A stretch of DNA of 40,491 bases, taken from RECO01 sp050485385 (GTDB lineage: Bacteria > Pseudomonadota > Alphaproteobacteria > Geminicoccales > Geminicoccaceae). Shown piece by piece: positions 1-8,594 of this stretch. The stretch's first letter is position 1, and the number at the start of each line of letters is the position of its first letter. The notes under the pieces were generated by a model, which saw only the letters and a program-made list of their open reading frames with translations, was not told the origin of the DNA and made no database searches. The position numbers and the translations under genes are program-made. The stretch lies in the NCBI GenBank assembly GCA_050485385.1, contig JBJHBG010000033.1:1-40491 (forward strand), written 5' to 3'.

Positions 1-123
1 CCCCTGCCCGTGCCCGAGGCCGAAGCCTACCTGGAGCGCGCCCTCAAGCGCGACCCCGACCTCTGGCTGATCGAGGTCGAGGACCGCCAAGGCCGCAACC
101 CCTTCGCCGACGACGGCCGGTAA
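1..123 (+). CDS. C-terminal end of an unidentified protein (partial)
   Basis: The window opens inside a reading frame of 40 codons that ends in TAA at 121-123. The visible tail is acidic and polar (…PFADDGR) and fits a soluble protein. No domain can be recognised from so short a piece, and the start lies outside the window. The frame one base back stays open past this stop and runs into the oxidase region downstream, so an end frameshift cannot be excluded. Coding is supported only by the open frame and codon usage like that of the neighbours. Confidence 0.5.
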   Translation, partial: PLPVPEAEAYLERALKRDPDLWLIEVEDRQGRNPFADDGR

Positions 124-359
124 CGCCCTACCCCGCCCTCGCCGCGAGCTTCCAGCGCAAGGCGACGCAGCTGGCCGACCAGATCGAGTTGCTCACGGAG
201 ACGCTGGAGCGAGCGTCCCCGCGCCCTGGGGCACCCTCCGGGCCCCCCGGCGACCCCCCCGGGGCGCGTAGGCGCGGCGCAACGTCGGTGGCGGCGGCCC
301 GCCGCCGTCCGGGGGTCGCAGGAGGCCAGGAGCCCCGTGCACCGTTCTCGCATTGGTGG
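124..359. other. Gene-free stretch before the amine oxidase gene, with a GC-rich inverted repeat
   Basis: No gene is recognised here. Bases 221-267 form an imperfect GC-rich inverted repeat (GCGCCCTGGGG pairing with CCCCGGGGCGC around a C-rich centre) that could act as a transcription terminator for the gene ending at 123, although no T tract follows. An AGGAGG lies at 320-325 but has no suitably placed in-frame start codon for the oxidase. Confidence 0.35.
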
Positions 360-1676
360 GTGCCCGTGCCCGACCTTCTGACCGTGAACGACGATTGGGG
401 CGTGCATGCCCCTTCGTGGTACGCGGCGACGGCGAGCCCGCTGCGGCGGTTGCCTCGGCTCCAGGGCGACGGACGATGCGACGTGGCCGTGATCGGTGCC
501 GGCTACACGGGGCTTTCGGCGGCGCTGCACTTGGCAGAGGCCGGCCGCCGGGTCGTCGTGCTGGAAGCGCATCGTGTCGGCTGGGGGGCGTCGGGGCGCA
601 ATGGCGGCCAGCTTTGCAGCGGCGTGCGTCTCGATCAGGACGAACTGGAAACGGCGCTGGGGCCTGTCTTGGCAAGGCAGTTGTGGGACACGGGCGAGGC
701 CGCCAAGGCCCTGGTCCACGCCCTCGCCCGCCGCCACGGCATCGCCTACGGCTACCGTCCGGGCCTCCTGCACGTTGCCCACCGGCGCCGCTACGTCGAG
801 GGCTATCGCCGCTATGCGGCGAAGCTCCGCGACGACTACGGCTACGCGGCGATCCGCTTCGTCGACGGCGACGCGTTGCCGGCGCTGCTCGCGGCCCGGG
901 GCTATCACGGCGGGACGTTGGACGAGGGGGCGGGCCATCTCCACGCCCTGGAACTCGCGCACGGCCTGGCGCGCGCGGCGCTCGCTGCGGGCGTTCGGAT
1001 CTGCGAGACCAGCCGTGTCCTCGGCTTCGAGACGCCGCGTGCCACGGCGGTGCGGGTGCGGACGGTAGCCGGCATGGTGGAGGCGGAGCAGGCGGTGCTG
1101 GCGACCAACGGCTATGTCGGCAGCTTGGCGCCGGCCGTCGCACGACGGATCATGCCGATCAACAACTTCCAGGTGACGACCGAGCCGCTCGGCGCCGAAC
1201 GGGCGGCGGCGTTGATTCCCTCGGGTGCCGCCGTTGCAGACAGCCGTTTCGTCGTCAACTACTTCCGCCTCACGCCCGACCACCGGCTCCTGTTCGGCGG
1301 TGGCGAAACCTACCGCTACCGCTTCCCCTCGGACATCCGCGCGCTCGTCCGGCCGCGCCTGCTCGCCGTCTTCCCCCAGCTCCGGGACGTCCGGCTCGAG
1401 CATGGCTGGGGCGGTACGCTCGCCATCACCCGCTCGCGGCTGCCCCACCTTGCCCGGCTCGCACCGAACGTCGTCACTGCCGGCGGCTATTCGGGCCAGG
1501 GCGTGGGCCTCGCCGTGCTCGCCGGCAGGCTGGTTGCCGAAGCCCTCCAGGGCGAGAGCGACGGCTTCGACCGGCTCAGCGCCTTGCCGCAGCGGCCCTT
1601 TCCGGGCGGCACCTGGGCCCGCTGGCCGCTCCTGGCGCTGGCCATGGGCTGGTTCGCCCTCAGGGACCGGCTTTGA
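360..1676 (+). CDS. FAD-dependent amine oxidoreductase (DAO family, PuuB/gamma-glutamylputrescine oxidase-like)
   Basis: A flavoprotein of about 438 residues that probably oxidises a secondary or primary amine such as gamma-glutamylputrescine to an aldehyde. The Rossmann FAD motif VIGAGYTG lies near residue 45. It is followed by GWGASGRNGGQ, typical of the PuuB/OrdL branch of the DAO superfamily, and the C-terminal GGYSGQGVGLAVLAGRLVAE flavin-contacting segment is present. Length matches the family (about 430). The start is taken as GTG 360; GTG 366 and GTG 381 are alternatives, and the open frame further upstream has no family-like sequence. The neighbouring acetylpolyamine amidohydrolase supports a role in polyamine breakdown. 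The stop overlaps the convergent truncated oxidase gene by 17 bases. The exact substrate is not shown by the sequence. Confidence 0.85.
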   Translation: MPVPDLLTVNDDWGVHAPSWYAATASPLRRLPRLQGDGRCDVAVIGAGYTGLSAALHLAEAGRRVVVLEAHRVGWGASGRNGGQLCSGVRLDQDELETALGPVLARQLWDTGEAAKALVHALARRHGIAYGYRPGLLHVAHRRRYVEGYRRYAAKLRDDYGYAAIRFVDGDALPALLAARGYHGGTLDEGAGHLHALELAHGLARAALAAGVRICETSRVLGFETPRATAVRVRTVAGMVEAEQAVLATNGYVGSLAPAVARRIMPINNFQVTTEPLGAERAAALIPSGAAVADSRFVVNYFRLTPDHRLLFGGGETYRYRFPSDIRALVRPRLLAVFPQLRDVRLEHGWGGTLAITRSRLPHLARLAPNVVTAGGYSGQGVGLAVLAGRLVAEALQGESDGFDRLSALPQRPFPGGTWARWPLLALAMGWFALRDRL

Positions 1677-2186
1677 GCGGACCGTCGGTGAAGCCGAGCC
1701 AGGCATGCAGACCGCGTACCAGCCAGCGGCGGGGCAGGGGGAAGGGGCGGAGCGGCCGGGCGAGGGGGAGCGGCAGGTCTTCGGCCCGCAGCTTGCCGAG
1801 GGCAAGATCGGCGACCAACGCGCCGGCCTTCGAGCCCATGGCGATGCCGTTGCCGTGCCAGCCGGGTGCGGCAAAGGCGCCGTCGGGCGCCTCCAGGCGG
1901 CCGAGGGTGCGCGGCTCCAGCTTGGTCGCGCCATCGCAGCAAAAGCCGCCATTGCGCCCCGACGCCCCCCAGCCGATGGATCCTGCTTCGAGCAGCACGA
2001 CGTCGGCACCGTGGGCTTCGACCAGCCGCAGCGCCGCATTGAGGCCGACCACGCCGCCGCCGACGACGGCAACCTCCGCCCGCGTGCCGCCGGCCAGTGG
2101 CGGCGCCGCCACCGTCTCGCCGTCGTGCCAGAAGCTGCCGCTCGGCCGCGTCGCGTCGTACGCGGCGGCATCCAGCGGATAGGCCG

Positions 2187-2190
<4 letters not shown>
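1660..2190 (-). pseudogene. Internally deleted FAD-dependent oxidoreductase (DAO family)
   Basis: The frame encodes 176 residues that read as the two ends of a DAO/PuuB-type flavoprotein with the middle missing. The first ~95 residues hold the amine-oxidase N-terminus, the FAD motif VVGGGVVG and GWGASGRNGGFCCDGATKL. They are followed almost directly by the C-terminal motif GWHGNGIAMGSKAGALVADL and a normal tail. Full-length relatives are about 430 residues, so roughly 250 residues, including the substrate domain, are absent without loss of frame. The GTG start overlaps the stop of the acetylpolyamine amidohydrolase gene in a GTGA junction, so translation is probably still coupled. Catalysis is unlikely; a retained short flavin-binding protein or an assembly artefact are the alternatives. 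Confidence 0.75.
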
Positions 2191-3215
<1,025 letters not shown>

Positions 3216-3226
3216 GATCCGGCCGC

Positions 3227-3631
3227 TCAGAGCGGGATGATATCGAAGTCGGCAATGCTCGCGCGGGCACGGTCGAACACGCATTCGAAGGCGAAGGGCT
3301 GCCAATCGGAGCCGCTCGAATAGTAGCGGCCCACGCCGCCGACCTTGACGAGATCGCCGTCCGCCGGGAACTCGGTCAGGCTCGCCCCGTCCGCCTGGAC
3401 GTGCTGCACGCCGGCGATCCGCGCCGGCACCTGCTCCAGGACCGCGAGCGTGCAGGCGCCGCCATAGGCGGTCTGCAGGTCCGCCGGCCGGCCCTCGGGC
3501 GGGATCGGCGTCTCGGGGAGGGGCGGCGGTACCGGAATGACCGTCAAGGCACGGCTGGAGAGTCCGCTCGGCGTCGTGCAGCCGACCAGTGCCGCCAACG
3601 CCAGGGTTGCCAGGGCTCGGCAGGGAAACAT
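3227..3631 (-). CDS. Small putative lipoprotein of unknown function
   Basis: Encodes 134 residues. The N-terminus MFPCRALATLALAALVGCTT is a lipoprotein signal peptide with the lipobox LVGC, so the mature protein should be attached through Cys18. A proline-rich linker (VPPPLPETPIPPEG) leads to a compact domain of about 85 residues with two cysteines that could form a disulphide. No family was recognised. The ATG at 3629-3631 has a GAGGA sequence at suitable distance; an upstream ATG at 3661 would disrupt the signal peptide. The gene lies 11 bases upstream of the amidohydrolase start on the same strand, so it may be co-transcribed, but a role in polyamine metabolism is not implied by its sequence. 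Confidence 0.7.
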   Translation of the reverse strand: MFPCRALATLALAALVGCTTPSGLSSRALTVIPVPPPLPETPIPPEGRPADLQTAYGGACTLAVLEQVPARIAGVQHVQADGASLTEFPADGDLVKVGGVGRYYSSGSDWQPFAFECVFDRARASIADFDIIPL

Positions 3632-3769
3632 GCGATCATCCTCGTGCTCTTGGCCTAGCATGTAGCGCGGCAACTGCCGTTTCGCCATCGCCCAGCCTTG
3701 GGTCGACCCTTGCCATTCCACCGTCGCCTTCGCATGTTCCGCGCACCGAACGGATCGAAGGAGGCAGGC

Positions 3770-4378
3770 GTGCGATTGCTCACCCGTGGACTGGCGGTGG
3801 CGCTCGGCCTCGCGCTGTGGACGGCACCGGCGGATGCCGCCGACGACGAGGGCCGTTTCGCCGGCCACGGACCCGGCATTGCCCGGTGCGCGCAACTGGT
3901 CGAAGCGCTCGGCGTCGATGGGCCCGACCGGCCGCTCTTCGTCGGCTGGGTTGCGGGTTTCCTCACCGCCGCCAACGCCTTCCGGCCGAACACGTACGAC
4001 GTCACGCCCTGGCAGCCGGTGGAGTTCGTCGCGAACGTCATCGCCGAGCAGTGCAGCCGCAACCCGGAATCGGCGGTGACCGAGATAGCGCTGGCCATCG
4101 TCGAGCAGCTCGCCGCCGACCGCCTGCAACGGAGTTCGCCCGTGGTGAACGTCGAGCACGAGGGCAGGCGCGTCGCCGTCTATCGCGACGTGTTGCGGCA
4201 GGTGCAGACGCGGCTGCGCGACAGGGATCTCTACGGCGGCGGCATCGATGGCGCCTACGGGCCGATGACGCGCGGCGCTTTGGAAGAGTTCCAGCGCGCG
4301 CGCGGCATTCCGGTCACGGGCGTGCCGGACGACGCGACGCTGTTGGCGCTCTTCTACGACCTCGTACCCCAGCAATAG
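3770..4378 (+). CDS. Secreted protein with an N-terminal Rap1a-like region and a C-terminal peptidoglycan-binding domain
   Basis: Encodes 202 residues. GTG 3770 is preceded by AAGGAGG at ideal spacing and begins a cleavable signal peptide (LLTRGLAVALGLALWTAPADA). The next ~90 residues (GWVAGFLTAANAF…, then QCSRNPESAVTEIALAIVEQL) resemble the small helical, disulphide-containing Rap1a/Tai-type periplasmic fold. The last ~70 residues are a PG_binding_1-like three-helix domain (QTRLRDRDLYGGGIDGAYG…TRGALEEFQRARGIPVTG). The likely location is the periplasm, bound to the cell wall. No enzymatic domain is visible. It is followed 16 bases later by a gamma-glutamylcyclotransferase-like gene on the same strand. 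Confidence 0.75.
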   Translation: MRLLTRGLAVALGLALWTAPADAADDEGRFAGHGPGIARCAQLVEALGVDGPDRPLFVGWVAGFLTAANAFRPNTYDVTPWQPVEFVANVIAEQCSRNPESAVTEIALAIVEQLAADRLQRSSPVVNVEHEGRRVAVYRDVLRQVQTRLRDRDLYGGGIDGAYGPMTRGALEEFQRARGIPVTGVPDDATLLALFYDLVPQQ

Positions 4379-4394
4379 CCGAGGCGACGAGGCA

Positions 4395-4904
4395 ATGGGG
4401 CTGCCCTTCTTCTTCTTCGGCACGCTGATGGACGCGGACGTGCTCGCCCGCGTGCTGCAACGGCCGATCGCCGGTGCCGCGGAACTCGCTCCGGCCCTTC
4501 TGTGGGGCTATCGCCGCCTCGCGGTCGCGAACGCGGTCTACCCGGTGCTGCGGCCGGATCGGGCGAGCCATGTCGGCGGTGTCCTGTTTCAGCCTAGGGA
4601 TGCGGACGAGCGAGCGCGCATCGACCATTTCGAGGCCGACGAGTACGTCGCCCGGCCGCACGCCGTGCAGGCCGGTGCCCGCCTTGCAGCTGCTCTCGTC
4701 TATCTGGACGAGGCGGGCGTGTTCGCGCCACTCGGCGAGCCCTGGTCGCTCGCCACCTGGCAGGAGCGGCACAAGGCGTCCTATCTCGCCCGTTGCGAGG
4801 TCTGGATGGCGGACTACGTCCCGCCCGAGCGGCCGCTCAGCGCGCCGGCTGACCCTCCGCCGGCACCTCGCGCGGTGCGTCCCGGCGCCGCCAAGCGCGG
4901 CTGA
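4395..4904 (+). CDS. Gamma-glutamylcyclotransferase family protein (AIG2/GGCT-like)
   Basis: Encodes 169 residues. The N-terminal FFFGTLMDADVLARVL is the glycine-loop signature of the GGCT/AIG2 fold ((Y/F)GTLM), and HFEADEY around residues 78-84 carries the glutamate (Glu80) expected at the catalytic position. Members cleave gamma-glutamyl-amino acids or gamma-glutamylamines to 5-oxoproline plus the free amine. With a PuuB-like oxidase nearby, a role in gamma-glutamylamine turnover is possible but only inferred from proximity. A basic, proline-rich C-terminal tail of about 30 residues extends beyond the fold and overlaps a small gene on the opposite strand. Confidence 0.8.
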   Translation: MGLPFFFFGTLMDADVLARVLQRPIAGAAELAPALLWGYRRLAVANAVYPVLRPDRASHVGGVLFQPRDADERARIDHFEADEYVARPHAVQAGARLAAALVYLDEAGVFAPLGEPWSLATWQERHKASYLARCEVWMADYVPPERPLSAPADPPPAPRAVRPGAAKRG

Positions 4905-5007
4905 GAACGGCGAGCACGGCTTGCGAGCGATCGCGGCGGGCAGCTTGCATGAGGGCTTGCAAGTCCTCGGGCGTCGGGAGGCGACGGTCGGCCTCGTTGC
5001 GGTGCAT
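4837..5007 (-). CDS. Small basic hypothetical protein
   Basis: A 56-residue frame starting at ATG 5005-5007. The product is helical and arginine-rich (PEDLQALMQAARRDRSQAVLAVLSRAWR), resembling the many short alphaproteobacterial proteins with an Arg-x-x-Arg helix and no known function. It overlaps the 3' end of the convergent GGCT-like gene by 68 bases and no clear ribosome binding site is visible, so it could be a chance frame. It lies between dusA (stop at 5106) and the GGCT-like gene. Confidence 0.35.
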   Translation of the reverse strand: MHRNEADRRLPTPEDLQALMQAARRDRSQAVLAVLSRAWRRRDAPREVPAEGQPAR

Positions 5008-5105
5008 GGCGGTATCCGTTGCAGTGGCGTCCTTCGCACCTGCAACATAAGCCGCCAACGATCCGCCACATCCAACCGCGGCGCATGGAAGCCCTGCCGA
5101 GCGGC

Positions 5106-6092
5106 TCAGGCCGCGACGCGGAGCAGGAGCGGCGCCGATGCCGCGCGCAGCGTGTCGCCGTCGGCCTCGGGGTGGCGCATGGTCTCGCTCAGGGTCTGGC
5201 GCCAGCGGCGGGCGCCCGGCCGGCCGTTGAACAGGCCGAGCACGTGGCGCAGTACGGCCGCCGCTCGCACGCCCGCGGCGCGTTGGCCGTCGACATAGCC
5301 GGCGAGCGCCGCCACCACGGCCTCGAGGTCCACCGGCCGCGGCGTTCCGCCGAAGGCAGCCGCCTCCAGCGCCGGCAGCGATGACGGGTTCTGGTAGGCC
5401 TCGCGGCCGATCATGACCCCGTCGGCCCAGACCAGCGCGCGGCGGACGTCGTCGGCGGTGCGCAGGCCGCCGTTCAACACGATCCGCAAGTCCGGCCGTC
5501 GTTCCTTCAACGCGCGCACCACGTCGTAGCGCAAAGGCGGTACCTCGCGGTTGGCCTTGGGGCTGAGCCCCTTCAGCCACGCCTTCCTGGCATGCACGAT
5601 GAAGGTATCGACGCCGGCCTCGGCAATGGTCGCAACGAAACGGTCGAGGAAGGAAGCCTCCTCCACCTCGTCGATGCCGATGCGGCACTTGACGGTGACG
5701 GGCCGGGCGGTGACGCCCTGCATCGCGGCCACGGCGTCGCGCACGAGTTCCGGCTCGGCCATCAGGCAGGCGCCGAAGCGGCCCTGCTGCACGCGGTCCG
5801 ACGGGCAGCCGCAGTTGAGATCGTAGCCGTCGTAGCCGTGGGCCTCCGCCAAGCGCACCGACGCCGCCAGCGCCTCCGGCTCGCTGCCACCCAGTTGCAG
5901 CACCACCGGCCGTTCCCGCGGGTCGCACGCCAACAGGCGGTCACGCGGCCCGTGCAGCACGGCGCCGGTCGTTACCATCTCGGTGAACAGCACCGCCCGC
6001 GGCGCCAGCAGCCGATGGAAGAACCGACAATGCCGGTCGGTCCAATCCATCATCGGCGCGATGCAGAAGCGGTGGTCGAGGACGAACGGCAT
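5106..6092 (-). CDS. dusA: tRNA-dihydrouridine(20/20a) synthase DusA
   Basis: A flavin-dependent enzyme of 328 residues that reduces uridines in the tRNA D-loop. The start MPFVLDHRFCIAPMMDWTDR is the DusA N-terminus (the APM(M)DWTD motif is specific to this subfamily). Further motifs are LNCGCPSDRVQQGRFGACLM, which contains the catalytic cysteine, VKCRIGIDE, FIVHARKAWLKGLSPKANRE, and the FMN phosphate loop (LNGGLRTADD…GVMIGREAYQNP). Length is normal for DusA (about 330). Sequence upstream in the same open frame lacks family character, so ATG 6090-6092 is chosen. It is a stand-alone gene with its promoter presumably in the long gap upstream. Confidence 0.95.
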   Translation of the reverse strand: MPFVLDHRFCIAPMMDWTDRHCRFFHRLLAPRAVLFTEMVTTGAVLHGPRDRLLACDPRERPVVLQLGGSEPEALAASVRLAEAHGYDGYDLNCGCPSDRVQQGRFGACLMAEPELVRDAVAAMQGVTARPVTVKCRIGIDEVEEASFLDRFVATIAEAGVDTFIVHARKAWLKGLSPKANREVPPLRYDVVRALKERRPDLRIVLNGGLRTADDVRRALVWADGVMIGREAYQNPSSLPALEAAAFGGTPRPVDLEAVVAALAGYVDGQRAAGVRAAAVLRHVLGLFNGRPGARRWRQTLSETMRHPEADGDTLRAASAPLLLRVAA

Positions 6093-6575
6093 GTTTGCTG
6101 CTGGCTCGATAGCTTGAGTCGTGGGACGCCGAGCGCCTCCCGTGAAGGGGTGCTCGAAAGGGGTGGCAACGCCTCCGTTGCGGCGCGCAACCCCTGCCGG
6201 ATGCCAGCACATGGCATCGATCGCCCAACGCAGCAATGGTTGGCGCGTTTATCGCCGGCGGTGCGGCGACGACGCTCGAGGCCGTCAGCCGAGGACGGCA
6301 GTCGATGCCGTACACCTCGTCGTCCTTGCCCTGCAAGAACTCGGTGCGAGAGGCGCCATCCCGCGTGGTCTCGCCGCATCGCCACATCGGCGCCGATGCG
6401 TGCGGTACGTCACCGCGCGACAGCCGCCGGGCGGCTTTGCCGGAACCGGCGTAAAGGCGGCTCCATAGTGGACCGTACTAGGCCGATACCGGTGCTCATG
6501 CCGTGCAACCGAGCGGATCGACGGCGCATGGCGGCCTCGTCATGGCCGGCTCTTGCTCGATCACCGTGTCGGTGA
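6093..6575. other. 483-base gap with no recognised gene
   Basis: Both strands have open frames here, but none has a recognisable domain, good start context or consistent codon usage. A 6-bp dyad, GTTGCG-GCG-CGCAAC, lies at 6177-6191. The region probably contains the dusA promoter on the minus strand and the end of the glycosyltransferase transcript. No tRNA-like or repeat structure was seen. A frame containing EFLQGKDDEVYGIDCRPRLT on the minus strand near 6300-6350 looks mildly protein-like but leads nowhere identifiable. Confidence 0.5.
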
Positions 6576-6577
6576 TC
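6559..6577 (-). terminator. Hairpin at the end of the glycosyltransferase cluster
   Basis: GATCACCG-TGT-CGGTGATC is a perfect 8-bp stem with a 3-base loop, overlapping the stop codon (6576-6578) of the last glycosyltransferase gene. It is well placed to end the three-gene transcript, but no T tract follows, so factor-dependent termination or 3'-end protection is as likely as intrinsic termination. Confidence 0.45.
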
Positions 6578-7490
6578 AATCGCCGATGACACGACGATAC
6601 TCGTCGGGACGTACGCCGAGCGCGCCGGCCATGCGCCCAATGGCCTTGGCAAGCCGCATGACTTGGTCGAACGAGCGCGATGGTGACCACAGAAACACGA
6701 CGACGAACAGACTACGCAGCATCGCCGCACCGAGCCCGCGGACGAAGTACCCGCCGCGAGAGTAGGGCTTGAGGCGAACGAGCGCGTCGAACGCTCCGAC
6801 GCGCCAGGCGCGTCGGAGCAGCCATGCGGGGGTCTGCTTGGCGGCCGGACAGTACTCGATGGCCACCGCGTCACGGATGCGGATGGCTCGAGCACCCTCG
6901 GCCAGGGCGTCACGGAAGAACAGGACGTCCGTTCCACCACTGTATGCCAGGCGAGCGTCGAAGCGAATGCCCAGGTCGGACCAAATCCGGCGATCGATCA
7001 AGACCCCGTTGGTCGCGATCTGAAAGCCCATCGGTGCCCGCCGTGGACGGTCGTCGTCTTGCTCGAAGAACCGCGTGAACCGCGCCGGCGGCTCGAACTC
7101 CCAATGCACGGCGGACTTGACGATGTCGACCTGCTCCTCCCGCCACGCGGCGACCATCGCCCTGAGCCAGCCCGGCTCCACCGCCTGATCGTCGTCGAGG
7201 AAGAGGATGGCATCGACGCCGGCGCGCGTCGCTTCGTCGAGCGCGCGGTTCCGCGCTGCCGGAATGCCCGGCACGTCCTCGACCACGAGCCGCGCCGGAA
7301 AGGGGCCGACCGAGGTCGCGACCAACGCTTGGTTCTCGATCAGGATCGGTGGCGGCGAGCCGTTGTCGACCACGAGCACGTCGACCTCGGCCTCGGGCGG
7401 TGGCCGGTCCGCCGCGATGCTCGCGAGGCACCGCGCGAGAGACCTCGGACGCTCGCGGGTCAAGACCGCCAGCATGAGCTTCATCGTCAT
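6576..7490 (-). CDS. Glycosyltransferase family 2 (GT-A fold)
   Basis: Encodes 304 residues of a nucleotide-sugar-dependent transferase. KLMLAVLTRERPRSLARCL starts the fold, VDVLVVDNGS is the nucleotide-binding strand, IPAARNRALDEA follows, and ILFLDDDQAVEPGW contains the DDD metal-binding motif. The C-terminal third has an amphipathic/hydrophobic segment (GLGAAMLRSLFVVVFLW) suggesting membrane association. The ATG at 7488-7490 forms an ATGA overlap with the stop of the preceding gene, so the two are coupled. It is the last of three co-oriented glycosyltransferase genes, which together probably add sugars to a surface polysaccharide, glycolipid or protein. The acceptor cannot be read from the sequence. 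Confidence 0.88.
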   Translation of the reverse strand: MTMKLMLAVLTRERPRSLARCLASIAADRPPPEAEVDVLVVDNGSPPPILIENQALVATSVGPFPARLVVEDVPGIPAARNRALDEATRAGVDAILFLDDDQAVEPGWLRAMVAAWREEQVDIVKSAVHWEFEPPARFTRFFEQDDDRPRRAPMGFQIATNGVLIDRRIWSDLGIRFDARLAYSGGTDVLFFRDALAEGARAIRIRDAVAIEYCPAAKQTPAWLLRRAWRVGAFDALVRLKPYSRGGYFVRGLGAAMLRSLFVVVFLWSPSRSFDQVMRLAKAIGRMAGALGVRPDEYRRVIGD

Positions 7491-8548
7491 CCCGCTCCGT
7501 TCAACGGCGCGCTCGGCCACGCCACCGGTCGGCGCGGCTGCCCGTCGGTCAGGACGTCCAACACGTACGTTGCCACCACCGCGGCGTCGCTCCGCTCACG
7601 GGCCAGGCGCCACCCGATCTCGGCATGCCGCCGGCGGCGGTCGTCGTCGCGCCAAAAGCGGACCATCGCTTCCACCAGGTCCTCTCGCCCGTCGAACTCC
7701 ACCACGCCATCCTCGTACAGCGTCGACAGTGCCGCCGGCCGGTGGGTGAAGGCGAGCAGACCCTGGCCCAGCAACTGGGTGATGCGGTTGGACGAGTAGA
7801 GGTGCGGCGTCGCCATGCGGTCGTCGAGCGGTAAGGACGGCGACGCGGCGGCCGTCGCGAGCGCGGTGTAGAACGACGCGCCACGGAAGCGCGCCGTGTC
7901 GAGGGCTCGGCCGCCGACGTGAAACCGATAGTCGCTCGGAAGGCTTCGCTGCAGGTGCTGCAATTGTTCGGTACGCGCCGCGCGGCCAGTACCGAGGAAG
8001 ATCGCGTCGTGATCGAGCGCGGTACGCGGCAACTCGAACACCCGCGCCGTTTCGGCGGCGGGATCCACCGCCCCGGGCAGAAAATGGACCGCCGTTCGGC
8101 CGGGAAAGGCCGCGCTCAGCCGGGCACGATCGCCCGTCGTGATGAAGCCGACGTCGACCGCGCCCAAATGCGCGCGGAAGCTGGCGATGGGGCCCGGGTG
8201 ATGGTCCAGAGAGTCCACGCATACCCGCGCGAGACGGCAGCCGGCGGGCGCGGCCGCGCGCGCATCGGCGAGGTCAGCTGTGTCCAGGAGGTCGACGTGA
8301 AAGAAGATCAAGGCGTCGGGACGCAGTTCCTTGACGGTTGCGAGCAGCGCCCGTCGCATGGCGCTGCGACCGAACATCTTGAACGGGAGGAGGCCGCGTT
8401 CGCGTGCGACGTCGCGCTCGGAGAACGGAAAAGCCAAGTGACCCGCGCGGGTCAATCCCCGCCAAAGCTTCTGCTCGGTGTTGAAGAAATAGGCTTGGTT
8501 GCGCTTCCGTCCGAAGTCGCCGACCAGCAGGACACGTCGTGGCGTCAC
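7487..8548 (-). CDS. CgeB-like glycosyltransferase (GT-B fold)
   Basis: Encodes 353 residues. The N-terminal RRVLLVGDFGRKRNQAYFFN and the central PDALIFFHVDLLD, RVCVDSLDHHPGP and DVGFITTGD segments resemble the CgeB/DUF3880 type of glycosyltransferase. The C-terminal half (HLYSSNRITQLLGQGLLAFT, YEDGVVEFDGREDLVEAMVRFW) is the sugar-nucleotide-binding Glyco_trans_1-type domain. The start is GTG 8546-8548; no ATG lies nearby in frame. It overlaps the downstream family 2 gene by four bases (ATGA) and lies 46 bases after the third glycosyltransferase gene. No signal peptide is present, so it should act on the cytoplasmic side of the membrane. Confidence 0.75.
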   Translation of the reverse strand: MTPRRVLLVGDFGRKRNQAYFFNTEQKLWRGLTRAGHLAFPFSERDVARERGLLPFKMFGRSAMRRALLATVKELRPDALIFFHVDLLDTADLADARAAAPAGCRLARVCVDSLDHHPGPIASFRAHLGAVDVGFITTGDRARLSAAFPGRTAVHFLPGAVDPAAETARVFELPRTALDHDAIFLGTGRAARTEQLQHLQRSLPSDYRFHVGGRALDTARFRGASFYTALATAAASPSLPLDDRMATPHLYSSNRITQLLGQGLLAFTHRPAALSTLYEDGVVEFDGREDLVEAMVRFWRDDDRRRRHAEIGWRLARERSDAAVVATYVLDVLTDGQPRRPVAWPSAPLNGAG

Positions 8549-8594
8549 GGCGACGTACGCCGGCAGTGCTGGCCGGTGCGGCCGAGCCTCGCGT

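Noticed and set aside
27..2171. Very long open frame (714 codons) on the minus strand across the amine oxidase genes
   Set aside because: It is antisense to two recognisable flavoprotein frames, is low-complexity and Arg/Pro/Ala-rich, and shows no domain; a by-product of high GC.
6177..6191. TTGCG-GCG-CGCAA as an NnrR site upstream of dusA
   Set aside because: Spacing is one base short of the TTGCG-N4-CGCAA form and dusA has no expected link to NO control.
6093..6575. Possible tRNA or small RNA gene in the largest gap
   Set aside because: No cloverleaf, no T-loop consensus and no strong promoter/terminator pair was seen.
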